NCBI GenBank assembly: GCA_036417435.1
Contig: CM070912.1
Coordinates: forward strand, 20,944,055 to 21,008,054
Origin: Inia geoffrensis
Taxonomy: Eukaryota > Chordata > Mammalia > Artiodactyla > Iniidae
DNA: 64,000 nt
Direction of reading: 5' to 3'
Position numbers and translations under genes: made by a program. Below are positions 24,800 through 36,844 of the stretch, one piece after another (the stretch's first letter is position 1; each line of letters opens with the position of its first letter). The notes beneath the pieces were generated by a model that ran no database searches, had not been told where the DNA came from, and saw only the letters and a list, made by a program, of their open reading frames with translations.

Positions 24800-25740
24800 T
24801 TTTAAACAAAAAAGGTATATGAGTAGCAAATAAGCATGTGGAAAAGATGCTAAATTCATAAGTCATTAGGGAAATGCACTTTAAACCACAATGAGACACC
24901 ACTGCAAGTCTATTCATAGGGCTAGAATTATAAAGACCAACAGTACCAAGCGCACCACCCTAAGCCTATAATGCTTTGACAGCTCATTCACATCAAAGAA
25001 AATGTGATCCTCCCTTCCCAGCGTACAACTCACCAAGGGATTCATTCTGATTGGTCCTGCCTGGGTCACATGTCCAGCTCTGAACCAATCACTGTGGGGC
25101 TGTGAATCACCTTAAAGTGTTGGCAAAGATGTGTAGCAATTGAAACTTTCATAGGCTGCTGGTGGGAATGTGAAATGGTACGGCCACTTTGGGAAACAGA
25201 TGGGCGTTTTCTTACAGAGTTAAACATAACATCTACACAGTAACTCAGAATTCCACTCTTAGGGATTTACCAAAGAAATATGAAATTTTATGTTCACAGA
25301 AAGACTTGACTTGAATGTTCTTAACCGCTTTATTCAAAATAGCCCCAAACTGGAAACACCTCAAAAGTCCATCAGCTTGGGAATGGATAAACAAAATGTG
25401 GCATATCCATACAATGGAGTAAAAAGGAATGAGCTAATACTTGCAGCAGCATTGATGAATCTTAAAAAATCCAGAAACAAAACCCCAAATACTGTATGAT
25501 TCCACTTATATAAAATTCAAGAGAAGGCAAAACTATAGTAATGAAAAGCAGATTAGTGGTTGCCAGTGATGGGGGCTGGGGAGAAACTGGCAAAGAGGCA
25601 CAAGGGAACTTTTTGGAGTGATCGAAATATTCTATGTTATGATTGTGGTGGTGGTTACATGACTGTATGTTTGTCAAAACTCAAATACATAAGATTGTGA
25701 ATTCTATAAACAAAGTTGGATTTAAAAAAAAAGACTCAGT
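24800..25740 (+). repeat. Old L1 fragment, sense
   Basis: AAGTCATTAGGGAAATGCAC, GGAAACACCTCAAAAGTCCA, TGGATAAACAAAATGTGGCA and TGCCAGTGATGGGGGCTGGG follow L1 order. A central unassigned segment (about 24920-25125) may be an older insertion. Confidence 0.65.
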
Positions 25741-25975
25741 CTAACAACAATTTTTTCTTTTTAAAGGATGACCTCGTCTGTAATGTTCAGTGACAGAGAG
25801 AAATTAAATAGGATGAGGATGCGAAGGGATCATTTGAATGGCTACTTATATGCCGGGCTTTGCATCTTGGCTGGGGAGGGATGAAGTTGGACCCCAGATT
25901 GTCAGGAGTCAATGCGGAGGGATGAAGTGGAGGTAGTCATCCGAGGACATCTTCCAAGAAATTCATCTGCACATA
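25741..25975. other. Unassigned short spacer
   Basis: Nothing recognised. Confidence 0.4.
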
Positions 25976-26890
25976 GATACCAAATCAACATGACTCAACC
26001 TTTCTGGTTATGAAAGAAATACAGATTAAAACAATATCACTGTGGCCCATCTGATTGGTATAGTCTGATAGCCTGGGTGGGCCTGGGTGTAGGAAGTGGT
26101 GTATAATCTTTGGAAAAAGCAATTCGAAATAAAAAACCCTGCCCCCTCTCCCCACAAATGTCAAGACTTTGACCTGGCCACTCCACTAGCAATTTATCTT
26201 AAGGAAATAACTGGACAGCTGGAGAAGGGAGGAGGCATACAGTTGTTAAATCAAAGTGTTCTTTATAATGTAAAGCAGTGGAAACAACCTAAGTATCCAG
26301 TAATAGGGGGTTGACCACCAGGGAAGTAAACCAATGGTTTATTCATCCCAGAATTTGCTTTCAGCCTTTGACATTTTTTGATGTACATAATAATTTGGGA
26401 GAGGAAGGAATTGGGTGAGGAGGAAATGGGGATGGCAGGGAGATTTATATTTTTGCTAAATACCCTTTCCTACCTTTTGAATTTGCGACCCTGTGAATCT
26501 ATTGCCTACCAAAAAGTTAAAATAAAAATTTTAATACAATAACAATTATATCTGGAGCTATAATTACTAAACATGGAAGGCCATTTACAATATAGTGTTT
26601 AGTGGGAAAAGTGCATTGCAGGGCAGGGTGAGCACATTTTTGTAAAAAAATTGATTTATATGGGTAAAGCATTGCAGGAGGAACAACAAAATGTTAGCTG
26701 TAGTTGTGTCTGGATGGTGGTTTTTGGTGACCATGATTTTTTTCTCTTTTTATATTTATATTTTCTAATTATTAAAAGAATGATTAATTGTAGGCCTTGT
26801 ATAATTAAAAATATACACTCTTTGGACATTAGTGGGAAAACTGGTGAAATCAGAAAGTCTGTAGTTTAGGTCATAGTATTGCACCAACAT
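25976..26890 (+). repeat. Old L1 / HAL1-like fragment, sense
   Basis: AAGAAATACAGATTAAAACA, CAATTTATCTTAAGGAAATA, GGAAACAACCTAAGTATCCA. Broken into pieces; no usable frame. Confidence 0.55.
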
Positions 26891-28770
26891 CGGTTTCCTA
26901 GTTTTGACCAACATGCCGCAGTTCTCTAAGATGTTCACATGAGGGGAACCTGGAAGAAGGGTGTACGAGAACTCTCTGTACTATTTTTGTGGCTCACTTG
27001 TAAACCTAAAATAATTTCAAAATAAAAAAGCTTTTAAAAAGTTTTAAAAATAAGTTTACTGACCTAAAAATATCACTTTTTCTACCATGGTAGCGTTGTA
27101 GAATGTAGTTAGACGTGACCAAAAACAAAGCTTGGTCGTGAAAGGAAGAGGAAGATAGGGTATCAGGAGGGTGGGATTTTAGGACAGGAGAGATTTCACA
27201 GGCAGAGGAGGGCCCAGGAGACTGGCAGAGGCTGAAGGGGAGCATGGAGGGGAGCTGTAATTGAACAAGGTGGCTGAGGAAGGCTGGTGGGACCTTCGGA
27301 GGAGGTGGCTCTTTCTCAAAGACTGAAGGGAAAAGAAAGAAGACGAGGGTATGTAACTAAAGTTTATTGGCAGGAGAGTTTATGTCAGCCCACCTGGGGA
27401 GGTGGGTTTCTCTGGGAGATAAGGGCCAGCTTACCTGTTGAAGGTGGGGGTGATGGGGAAAGCGTGGAGCTTGTGGATGGATGATAGAGGAGGTCTGGAA
27501 GCCAAAATGCGTTATACAACCAAATGACCGTGAGACTGCGGTATTTCCCAAGTGTCCCAGGAGATGAGTCACTTGGAATGCGTTAGAATCACAGGGTCTC
27601 TGTGCCTCCAACCCAAACCAGGGAAGAGACTTGAAAACCTTTATATTTAACAAGTACCCCCAGGTGGTTCTCCCCTGGAGCAAAGTAGGAGGAACACTGA
27701 AGTATTGTTAAGGTCTGGCTGCTCAAAGTGTGCTCTGAGGACCGGCAGCATCGGCCTCACCTGGGAGCCGGTTTGAGGAGCACACCTTACTTCACACCTG
27801 AGAAGGCAGCTTCTGCATTTTACATCTGAGCTCCAAGTGAATCATAGGCACATCAAAATTTGAGAAGCGGTATGCTAAGTAACCACTGTTACCGTAAATA
27901 TATACAATTGGCATAAAAATATGGCTGTCCCCACTGGAGAGCCCACTAGTAGGAAGAGAGAACCTCCCATTTGGACTGACCAGGGTCGTGAGGCTGGAAG
28001 ATGAAGATGGTGGTGAAGGGGTGGTTGCAATGTTTGAACACGGGGTCTAGGATGGAAGGAAGACAAGGAACAGGGCTGGTGAGCTCAGTGGCTAGGGAAG
28101 GCTGAGGGAGTCTGGAGAATCGGATTGGATCAAGAAGCAGGGGTGGAGGGAGTACAGAGTAGGAAAGGTGGAGGGATGAGGGGTATGTTTATATCCAAGG
28201 TGTAGCCTTGGGAGTGGGTGGCTACAGAGGAATGGAGATGAAGCTATCTGAGTGAGGGAAGTCAAGGAATTGTGAGGTCTTCCGGTTGAGTGGGTCATTC
28301 GCAGTTCAAGTTCAATTTGCTCAAGGTGAGGATCTATGCTAGTTTGCTCAGCCACCATTCTTTGGGGATCCGTATGATTTGGATGGAACTCACCCTTATC
28401 AGGGGTGGGTATGTGACACAGACATGGCCAACTGGGGTGCACCATCCTACAGCCACAGTGATTAGGAGAGCTGGGCATGTGGCCCAGGCAGGACCAGTCA
28501 GAGTCCCTTAGTGAGTTTGATGTATGTATGCTGAGGAAGGAGGATCTCATTTTCTTTGACATCAATGAGCTGTCAAAGCAATATAGGCTTGGGATAGTAG
28601 GGGTGGGGGTCAGAGGCCATCTTCCCAGTGTATGGAGAGAAGTGGTCTTGAGAAGTGGCAAGTGGATCAGGGAAGTGGGGGAGAGGGATGGACGAAGCCC
28701 CAGTGACTGACTGAACAGCTGCGTCCATCCACGCCCAAAGCTAGATGCATCTACATGTTTCATTTAAATG
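26891..28770. other. Non-coding; antisense L2 at about 27140-27480 and MER20-like at 27710-27870
   Basis: AGGAAGGCTGGTGGGACCTT fits antisense L2. GTGTGCTCTGAGGACCGGCA and CTCACCTGGGAGCCGG fit MER20-like. From 27960 to 28770 the plus strand is purine-rich. The 223-codon minus frame at 28092-28763 is a product of that bias (Ser/Pro/His/Leu-rich, no domain). Confidence 0.45.
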
Positions 28771-28781
28771 AGTCAAAATAG

Positions 28782-28902
28782 GGACTTCCCTGGCGGTCCA
28801 GTGGTTAAGACTCTACACTCCCAATGCAGAGGGCGCGGGTTCGATCCCCGGTTGGGGAACTATGATCCCACGTGCCCCGCGGCGTGACCAAATAAATAAA
28901 TA
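28782..28902 (+). mobile_element. Short CHR-type SINE
   Basis: Head GGACTTCCCTGGCGGTCCAG and GGTTCGATCCCCGG B-box. The duplication AGTCAAAATAG is at 28771-28781 and 28903-28913. Confidence 0.95.
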
Positions 28903-28913
28903 AGTCAAAATAG

Positions 28914-29740
28914 TCTCCAACCCCACCCTTTGCAGAAGCCGGTGTGGGCTGGGGTATCTGTCACAACTGAAAAAGAACAAATTCAAGAAGAAAACAGGGC
29001 ATCAAGGGATGAAGTCTCCCGGGGGATGTGAATAGGGCTCTGGGTGATGGTGGGTGATTGTGTGTATCAGGTGCAAGAGCTTCACAGGAAGAAGGCTGGA
29101 AGGAGGGGCATGGAAGTGGCAGAGAGGGTCTGAGGGAAGGTGAGCCCACCTTGAGAAATGCCTGCAGGCAAGGAAGTGGCCTCCACCGAAAGCCTGAGAA
29201 CAAAGTGGGGTCAGCAGGACCAGAGACCTAGTCATGGACTGGGCCTGGCCCTAACTGGATCCTGACCACAGATTGACTCCTGACCCTGACTGTGGGCTGG
29301 GCCCTCCTGTGGCCATGGGTTAACTCCATGCCCTGATCCTGTTCTTTTTCCTTTCTCTCGAACTAAGTGTAAAAACTCTGGAGCAAGCTGGCTCAGGGCA
29401 ACCATAGTCTCCCCTTGTTCCATAAGATGTACCCATCACTCAGGAGGGCCTGGAGCATTATTCCAAGATCTCAATCCTTGACTCAGAAATCCAAATCCAA
29501 TTTTCCATCTGGAGAACCAGCTAGTAACCTCCCCAGTCATCCTCTCTTTCCTGACATCTCTGCCCAGGGCGGGTAAGTGATGAAGACATCCCCTTGGCTC
29601 CCGTTGTGCTCTGTAAGCCTGTGCGTCTCCATAAACTGTCCATCAAGGATATGAAGGGCAGGGTCCCCAGACCTGCATCTAAATGGAGGTCCAGTGTGGT
29701 GATTTCTCAGGTGCCCAGTCTGACTTAAGAGCTTCAAAGA
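28914..29740. other. Non-coding intergenic stretch
   Basis: About 29000-29200 resembles antisense L2. The rest is unassigned and without exon features. Confidence 0.4.
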
Positions 29741-29744
29741 TAGT

Positions 29745-29845
29745 TAGTGGATAAGTGGTTGATAGGTTGGATGGATGGATATGTGAATAGATGGATACAT
29801 GGATGAATGAATTGATGATAGATGGATGGGTGAGTGGAGGTATCA
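29745..29845. repeat. Imperfect GATG/GATA tetranucleotide repeat
   Basis: GGATGGATGGATATGTG and related units, degraded. Confidence 0.75.
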
Positions 29846-30287
29846 GAGGAGGCAGAAATTTGTTCTGAGCTTGGTGGGGACCTGGGGACAGTCTGGCAGT
29901 GGGAGGCTGGCAGGGAACAGTGGATAGTCAGCCTCACTGTCTCGCCAAAGCTCCCTTTGTTTTCTCATGTTCTTACTTGTATCACTGTCATGTTGCTGGG
30001 TTGGGGCATCCTCTGAGCTTGACTGAGTTCCCTCACACATGAAAGAGTAACCCAGAGCATCTATGGAGAAAGACTGTTATGGTGGGATAATGGCTGGTCT
30101 CTATTTTCTCTGTGCTTTTCTGAAACTTTCTAATTTTCTACCATGTGTAGTGAGTTCCTATCGCTTGTGCTGAACCATTCTTCCTTCTTGTGATAGCAGC
30201 ACCATAGTGGCTCCTGAGCAACCACCCCTTACCCCACTCTCTTTCAGTGTAGCTTCTGCGGGGAGGATGCTCCCCTAATACAGAAAT
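29846..30287. other. Non-coding intergenic stretch
   Basis: No family recognised. Confidence 0.4.
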
Positions 30288-30296
30288 AAGTACACA

Positions 30297-30425
30297 GGGA
30301 GTTCCCTGGTGGCCTAGTGTTTAGGATTCTGGGCTTACACTGCCATGGCCTGGGTTCAATCCTTGGTCGGGGAACTGAGATCCCACAAGCTGTGCAGAGT
30401 GGGGAATAAACAAAAAGAAAGAAAG
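30297..30425 (+). mobile_element. Short CHR-type SINE
   Basis: Head GGGAGTTCCCTGGTGGCCTA, TTGGTCGGGGAACTGAGATC, AAAG-rich tail. The duplication AAGTACACA is at 30288-30296 and 30426-30434. Confidence 0.93.
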
Positions 30426-30434
30426 AAGTACACA

Positions 30435-31722
30435 ATCCAGGCCCGGCCAATCACAGTGTTTCATCTCTTTGGCTGCAGTGATTGGTTCAAGAAAAAGTCT
30501 CAAGTATGTCCAATGCAAAACCATTAAATAATTTTGTTTTTTGGAATAGTTGTAAGAGAGAAGCTCTCTTCCTTTTGGGGGTGTGAAAGATGGAACACAT
30601 GTCTGGGGCTTCCACTTTGTAGCGGGGAGTGTGTCTGAGAATAGAGCTAACATGAAGGAGAGCACAGAGGAGAGGCAGGAAGTGAGAGCTCTGATCTCAT
30701 CATTCGAGTTTCTGGATCCAACCATACCTGAAGTTAGAGATGCATTTCCAATTATATGAGTCAACATTTTCTTAATCCAATGTGAGTTAGGTCTTTGGCA
30801 CTTGTGACAAGATTCCTAACACAAGATTTATTACTTTTGTACAAATACAAATTTGTATTTTTGATAATGTTATTTAAAAAACACAAAAGACAACTGTCAG
30901 ATTCCTGAGCACATGTAGTTAGTCAACAAGCAGAGCTGTTAAATAGAATTTGTCAAACAAACACCTGCAGATCTGGCCCGAGGTGTGAGCAGACATGGCT
31001 GGGAAGATTGCTCCAGGAGTGCTCCTGGAGGCGGGGGAGGGGCTGCGAACAGTCAGCTCATTCCACCTCCTCCCCTGGCTCCTCCCAGCTCCAGCTGGGC
31101 ACAGTGAATGAGGTGCCTTCAGCCCTCAGTCTGCTGTTAGAGCATGTGTCTCAGGAATCCTGCTGGTGCATGGGGCTGGTCCTGCCTCTGGAAAGAAGGA
31201 GCTAGAACAGTTCTGGCTTGCTGGGAGGTGGCTGTGGCTGCCTAGGCCAGAGCTGGGCCTGGTGGGGACCTTCCCAGGGCACCCACCCTGGGGGATACCT
31301 CGCCGGCCATCTCCGGGGCTGCCTCAGTGGAGGAGGGAGGGGACAGAGCCAGAGAGATATTTGCCCCTTGGAGGCATTTCCTGGAACACTGCGTTGCTTT
31401 TAGGATGTTGTTAATATCCATGCAATATCTATGTTACTGCCTACTCATCATTTCCTTTGTTTTCTGAGTTTAAAAAAATTCTGTAAAATCATGCACTATA
31501 GAGGTGTGCATAGAACGTGTATGTGGTTTTAAAAAACAGGAGAGCAAACACCCATGTTTGTACTCTCGATGAAGAGGAGATCACTGACAGCCAGTTCTCC
31601 ACATGGAGACCTCTGATCACCTCCACTCCCACGACCCCTCCAGAAATTTCCGTTATCCTGACTTCTGTGGTCAGTGCATCCTACTTTTCTTTCTAGTTTT
31701 GCTTACCATTTTTCTTTAAGTC
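30435..31722. other. Non-coding intergenic stretch with an 18-bp perfect palindrome at 30843-30860
   Basis: No gene or clear repeat. AAATACAAA/TTTGTATTT is an exact palindrome in A/T-rich DNA. 31000-31400 is GC-richer and unique-looking but shows no supported exon. Confidence 0.45.
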
Positions 31723-31736
31723 AACTCACTCTTTTA

Positions 31737-32104
31737 TTTTTTTATTTATTTTTAATTTTTTATAAATTTATTTATTCATTTTATTTTTGGCTGCGTTGGG
31801 TCTTCGTTGCTGCGCGGGCTTTCTCTAGTTGTGAGCAGGGGCTACTCTTCATTGCGGTGCACGGGCTTCTCATTGTGGTGGCTTCTCTTGTTGCGGAGCA
31901 CGGGCTCTAGGCGCGCGGGTTTCAGTAGCTGTGGCGCGTGGGCTCAGTAGTTGTGGCTTGTGGGCTCTAGAGCGCAGGCTCAGTAGTTGTGGTGCATGGG
32001 CTTAGTTACTCCGCGGCATGTGGGATTTTCCCAGGCCAAGGTTTGAACCCGTGTCCCCTACATTGGCAGGCAGATTCCTAACCACTGCGCCACCAGGGAA
32101 ACCC
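31737..32104 (-). mobile_element. CHR-type SINE, minus orientation
   Basis: Long T/A-rich tail at the left and CCACTGCGCCACCAGGGAAA at the right. The 14-bp duplication AACTCACTCTTTTA is at 31723-31736 and 32105-32118. Confidence 0.95.
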
Positions 32105-32124
32105 AACTCACTCTTTTAATTCAA

Positions 32125-32480
32125 ATGATTTTTTTGACTTTTTTTATTGAGGTAAAATTCACATAACTTAAAATTTTAAAGTGTACAGTTTAGTGGCACT
32201 CAGTACAGTTCCAAAACTTTCATCACCCCCAAAGGAAACCCTGTACCCACTGAGCAGTCACTCCCCACTCTTCCCTCCCACTCCTCCCAGCAACTGCTAA
32301 CCTAATTTGCCTCCGTGGATTTACTTATACTGAGAATTTCATATAAATGGAATCACACAATGCGTGGCCTTTGCGGCTGGCCTCTTTCACTGAACATAGT
32401 GGTTTTGAGGTTCATCCATGTTGTAGATGTATCAGTGCTTCATTCCTTTTTATGGCTGACTACTATTCCATTGCAAATAA
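32125..32480 (-). repeat. L1M 3' region, antisense
   Basis: TTATTGAGGTAAAATTCACA, AACCCTGTACCCACTGAGC, CATATAAATGGAATCACACA, TTCATCCATGTTGTAGATGT: a clear L1M antisense pattern. Confidence 0.85.
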
Positions 32481-32878
32481 ATTTCTTTTAAAAGGAAACT
32501 GTTTCATTATCCCTGACTTTTCCCTCTGCCCGGAAAGTTATTTTCCCAGATATGTCTGCGTGAATGACTCCCTCAAGCTGTTCAGATAATACCCTTGCAC
32601 AAAGGTCTCCCCTGACCACATAACACAGAGACTGGCCCCTCTGTCTGCCCCCAGACTCCCAGACCCTCTCTACCATGCTCTACATTTTTATTCTTTCCAT
32701 AGCACTTCTCACCCTCTGACATGCTATCCAAGGTACTCACTTCTTATGCAGATTGTTTCTGTGTCTGTCTCTCCCCCTAGGAGGGTGTGAGTTCCACAAG
32801 GGCAGGGAGCTTTGTCTGCTTGCCCCACACGTGCATCCCCAGCCACTACAACAGTGTTTGGCACCGAGTAAGCAGTTG
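32481..32878 (+). repeat. L2 LINE 3' region, left part
   Basis: ACTCCCTCAAGCTGTTCAGA, CCATAGCACTTCTCACCCTC, GAGTTCCACAAGGGCAGGGA and TTTGGCACCGAGTAAGCAG. It is cut by the LTR and resumes at 33363. Confidence 0.85.
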
Positions 32879-33362
32879 TGGGAGGCTGGGTAATGGACCC
32901 CCCAAGATGTGCACATCCTAATCCCTGGAACCTGTGAATGTTACCCTCTGTGGCACACAGAGCCTTTGCAGACATGATTAAGTTAGGAATCTTGAGATGG
33001 GGAGACTATCTTGGGTTCTCTGGGTGGCCCTAAATATAATCACAAGTATCCTTATTAAAAAAAAAAAAAAAAAAAAAGGCAGAGGGAGATTTGGTTGCAG
33101 CAGAAGTCAATGTGACAACTGAAGCAAGACGCTACTCTGCTGGCCCTGAAGAGGAATGCAGTTTAGAAGCCAGAAAAGGCAAGAAGATGGATTCTCACCT
33201 AGAGCCTCTGGAGCGAGCACAGCCCTGCCGACACCTTGATTTTAGCTCCACAAGACTCCTTTCACAACTCTGGCCTCCAGAACTGTAAGGGAGTAAATTT
33301 CTGTGGTTCTAAGCCACTCACTTTGTGGTAATTTGATACAGCATCCACAGGAAACTAACGCA
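32879..33362 (+). repeat. MaLR-like LTR inside the L2 tail
   Basis: Same family as 8640 and 10044: GGACCCCCCAAGATGTGCAC, CTGGAACCTGTGAATGTTAC, ATTCTCACCTAGAGCCTCTG, GGTAATTTGATACAGCATCC. An A-run sits inside at 33057-33077. Confidence 0.8.
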
Positions 33363-33400
33363 GTGCTCAATAAACAGCTGTTAAATGAATAAACACTGTC
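33363..33400 (+). repeat. L2 tail, right part
   Basis: AGTGCTCAATAAACAGCTGT and TAAATGAATAAAC complete the L2 interrupted at 32878. Confidence 0.8.
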
Positions 33401-34585
33401 CAACCAGTGACTAAGGGAAACACCGTTACTGCTTACAATCAGCAGAAGGTAACTGAGAAAACATAGGCAGTGTAAACATAGTGATGCAATTAGATTTGGC
33501 TTGATAGCTAGAAATCTATGGCCTCTGAGGCAGCTCTCTCTTTGTTAGAAAAGAGAGCTGAGCACCCGTTAGAGGCTGTTAGAGACCTATGAGCCCCACG
33601 CTGGGAACTGACGTCTTTGCACGTTGAAGAATGGAATGGCATTCTTGTCCTGTCAGTCAATGGTACTTAAAGCTCCGATTTGCTGGGGCAGGCGAGGGGG
33701 TCAAGGCAGATTTCAGAGAGATGGTGACATCTGTACCTGGTCTTGGAGGCTTAGTGGAGAAAGAGAGAGATCAGAGTTTGGCATTGTAATTAAGTTTGTG
33801 GGCCACCTAAAGGCACCACTGTAGGGTAGATCCTGTGACTTGACAAATGTGACTGAGGTGATGGGGGGCCGCCAGAGACATCTCAGCTGGACGTCTGTGA
33901 TGGGCGTTCCTCGTGGAGACATCTCCCAGGCAGAGCCTGGAGTTGGGATGGGAGGGAGGAGAGCTGGGAGACTGGGAGATTCGTGAGGATGGAGCCTTGT
34001 GCTGTTTCTACCTTTTGTCTCGGCTCCGTCTTGTGCGCCAGCTGCGTCTTAAATGTAGAGGTCTCAGGGTCCCATCATCAACTCTCTCTTCCTCTTTTCT
34101 TCCATGTGACCTCAACCCACCCTTGCCGACCCCCTCATGTCTCTCTCTGGCCCAGACCTCTCTCCTGAGTCTTCAACCCCAGGAGAGGTTGGGGTCTGAT
34201 ATCACCCCTTGGGGTGCAGGCGCAGCAGGGACGTGTTGAGTTTGAGACACCTCTATCATCAGGGAGATGTTCTATGGGCTGTGGAATGCTTGGGGCTGGG
34301 ACTCAGGGGCCCAGAAGGGAGATCAGGAGAGCAATGAGGTTGGGAGCTCAGCTTGAGAAGAACAAGGGCATATCAAGAACAAAGGTTTCCACAACCTGCT
34401 TGTGGAGCCATTGTCTCTTAGAGTCAGTAACTCCTGGCCATGTGGCTACTTACCCAGGGCCCTGGGAATGAAGCAGTCCCCCCCGCCCCCGCCTCTGTCC
34501 CGGCACAAGAACACCTGAAGCCAGAGAAAGCCAGAGGGGACCTCTTCAGGGGCACGTGGACTCGGCCTCTGGGGAAAAGCTTCCA
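33401..34585. other. Non-coding; antisense L2-like patches
   Basis: GGGCCACCTAAAGGCACCAC and GATGGTGACATCTGTACCTG fit diverged antisense L2. No gene is supported. Confidence 0.4.
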
Positions 34586-34589
34586 TCTG

Positions 34590-34835
34590 AAAGGCAGTTT
34601 GCACAGTGGTTAAGTGCACGAGCTCTGGGGCAGGCCTGTGTCCACCAGTTATTAGTGATTGGGGCCATGAGAATGGGACCCATAGGGATGGTGCCCTGTG
34701 CCTCCATTTCCTTATTTGTACGAATACCTGTGCTGTGAGAATTCCACAAACTGATGTGTGTGGAGTGCTCAGCAGATTCCCTGGCCAACAAGAAGTGCTC
34801 AATCAAATATTAGCCATTGTTACGATTGTTATTGT
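34590..34835 (+). repeat. MIR SINE
   Basis: GTGGTTAAGTGCACGAGCTC, CCTCCATTTCCTTATTTGTA, AGCCATTGTTACGATTGTTA follow MIR order. Confidence 0.75.
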
Positions 34836-35835
34836 TTTTATTAGCTCCATAAACTTTCCCAAAATACCATCACTGTATGCAGTCCTACCCCAGTTTGGAG
34901 ACAGAGGTAAAAAAATTCCGGCCCTCAAAGCATTCACTGTTTAATGAGACAGATAAATGGATAAAAAATTGTATTGGGGATGGGAATTCTGTAAGAGAGA
35001 AAAAGCTCCAACTTCTTGGGGTAAAGGGAAAGTACGGGAAGACTTTACAGAGGTGGTGATATCTGTACCTGGAAGGATGAGTGGAGGTGGAGAGAGGGCA
35101 GTATTTGGCATTACAGGTGCATGAGGTTGGGTGCTGGGCAGGAAGGAGATGGCTGAGCCGTGGGTGTGCGCTGTGTGCTGGGGGAGGTATGGGCGACTGT
35201 TGCCTCAGATGCTTTTGGCCTCAGCTTTGACAAAGCCAGCAAAAAGCTGAGCCTCGCTGAAAATGTTCCTGCCTGTGGTGTCATGCTGAGGCGGGTCAAT
35301 TCCATGAATATGAGGGCCTGGCCCCCACCCCTCCTGCTTTGGGGAGGAGGAAGCTCTCTCCGGGCAATGCCCAGGCAGGCATCCATTGCAAGTTCCCTGG
35401 CGGCACTGGCTGCGGCCACCCTAGCCCAGCATGGACAGGAGCCGGGCTCTTGCCTTTGGCAACCTGATGCTTGCCTGCATCAGCCCTGGCTTCTGAGCCC
35501 ACTCCTCAGGGGAGCCAGGGGTCATGGTGACCGTCTCCCTGCTGGCTGCCATGCCTCCTAGCAGCGCCCCACCCGTGAGGGCCAGAGGAACCACTGCAGG
35601 GGGCAGAGATGGCTCTGGCAGCCACAGGTCTGAGGTTGGGTTGGACCAGGAAGGGTCCCCCAATCCCTGCTCTTTCACCAAGACTTCTGCCTCTACTTGA
35701 TCGGGAAGCAGTCCTGAATGCAGGCCTCTCCACACCCACGGATGTGGGACTTCCTTCTGTCCTACAGCCAGGTGGGGAGCCTACCCCTCTTCCCACCCGA
35801 ACTGATGTGAGCCTCACACATAAAAGGCACAGACG
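34836..35835. other. Non-coding, GC-rich unique-looking stretch
   Basis: About 34900-35100 resembles antisense L2. 35110-35830 holds several overlapping frames on both strands (for example 35160-35561 plus) with no conserved features. I see no supported gene. Confidence 0.4.
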
Positions 35836-35837
35836 CT

Positions 35838-36015
35838 GATCAGATGCAAAATGATGGAGTGATAAAGTGCACAGGGTCGGGGGTGTGGTCTGGAGTCACA
35901 GTGCCTGGGTTAGAATCCCAGCTCTGCAACTTCCTAGCTGTGTCACCCAACATTTCTGAGCGAGGAACTCAACATTTCTATGCCTCAGTTTCTTCATCCA
36001 TACAGTGGGATACCT
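35838..36015 (+). repeat. MIR SINE
   Basis: GATAAAGTGCACAGGGTCGG, CAGCTCTGCAACTTCCTAGC, CAGTTTCTTCATCCATACAG. Confidence 0.85.
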
Positions 36016-36030
36016 ACTTACTGTGCTAGT

Positions 36031-36348
36031 CCAGGGGTTGGCAGGTATTTTCTTCTGTAAAGGGCCAGAGAATAAATACTTTTGGTTTTGGGGGCTGTAG
36101 AGTTTCCGTCGCAGCTACTCACCTCTGCCAGCCATGGTAGCACAAACACAGCCATAGACAATTAGTGAACGAATGGGCGTGACAGTGTTCCAATAAAATT
36201 TTATTACGGACACTGATATTTGAATTGCATATAATTTTCAGGTCACAAACTGTCCTTCTTTTGATATTTTTAATAATAGTAAAAAAAGAAACCCACCCCA
36301 AACCAGCCAACTCACTCTTAGGTCACAAGCAAAAATAAGATTTGGCCT
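36031..36348 (+). repeat. hAT-Charlie MER1-type element
   Basis: CCAGGGGTTGGCAGGTATTT, TTCTGTAAAGGGCCAGAGAA, GAACGAATGGGCGTGACAGT, TTCCAATAAAATTTTATTAC. Ends near AAGATTTGGCCTG. On the minus strand it carries an AATAAA (36205-36200) that lies downstream of SCNN1G. Confidence 0.8.
36200..36205 (-). terminator. SCNN1G: Possible distal polyadenylation signal of SCNN1G
   Basis: AATAAA on the minus strand inside the hAT relic. It would give a 3' UTR of about 1.15 kb. Purely inferred; the proximal signal at 36865 is an equally good hexamer. Confidence 0.3.
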
Positions 36349-36844
36349 GTGTGTTTTCGTTTGCAGTCTCCTGTGCCAACCTCTGTGAGCGCTTAGCACG
36401 GCAGCCAGAACACTGCCCTCGAGCTGATGTTGAGCACCTACTATGCGCTCAATACACGTTAGCTATTATCTCCCTGGAAGGTGTGAATACGCCAGGAGGC
36501 GGCTGTCCCCGTGGCTGGCTTGTTGGTGAGGCTCAGGCCATTGGTGGGGGTACGGGGTCTGCCTTGGTGGGGGAGCAGCTGAGCGGGTTATCAGGAGATA
36601 ATCCGTTATGGCTCAGGCTACCACTGGACAGCAGTGTCCAACAGTGTTCTTTCCTTGGCCCTTCTCTGCTTGGGGAAAGGGCCCAGAGCACTGGCTTAGC
36701 TGCCCAGAATATGTCCCACACCCACCCTGGAGTGAGGACCTCCTGTCACACCCCCCAGGCCTCCCTCCAGCGTACCCTTCCCCTCCACACACTCCGAGCA
36801 TTTGGGGCCAGCTCCTGCCTCAGGGCACAGAGCAGACCTCGCCG

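Noticed and set aside
28092..28763. 223-codon minus-strand open frame
   Set aside because: Low-complexity Ser/Pro/His/Leu composition from a purine-rich opposite strand. No family resemblance, promoter or splice signals.
35160..35817. Cluster of overlapping frames of 100-133 codons on both strands
   Set aside because: Mutually exclusive frames in a GC-rich region. None resembles a known protein, and no consistent splice structure was found.
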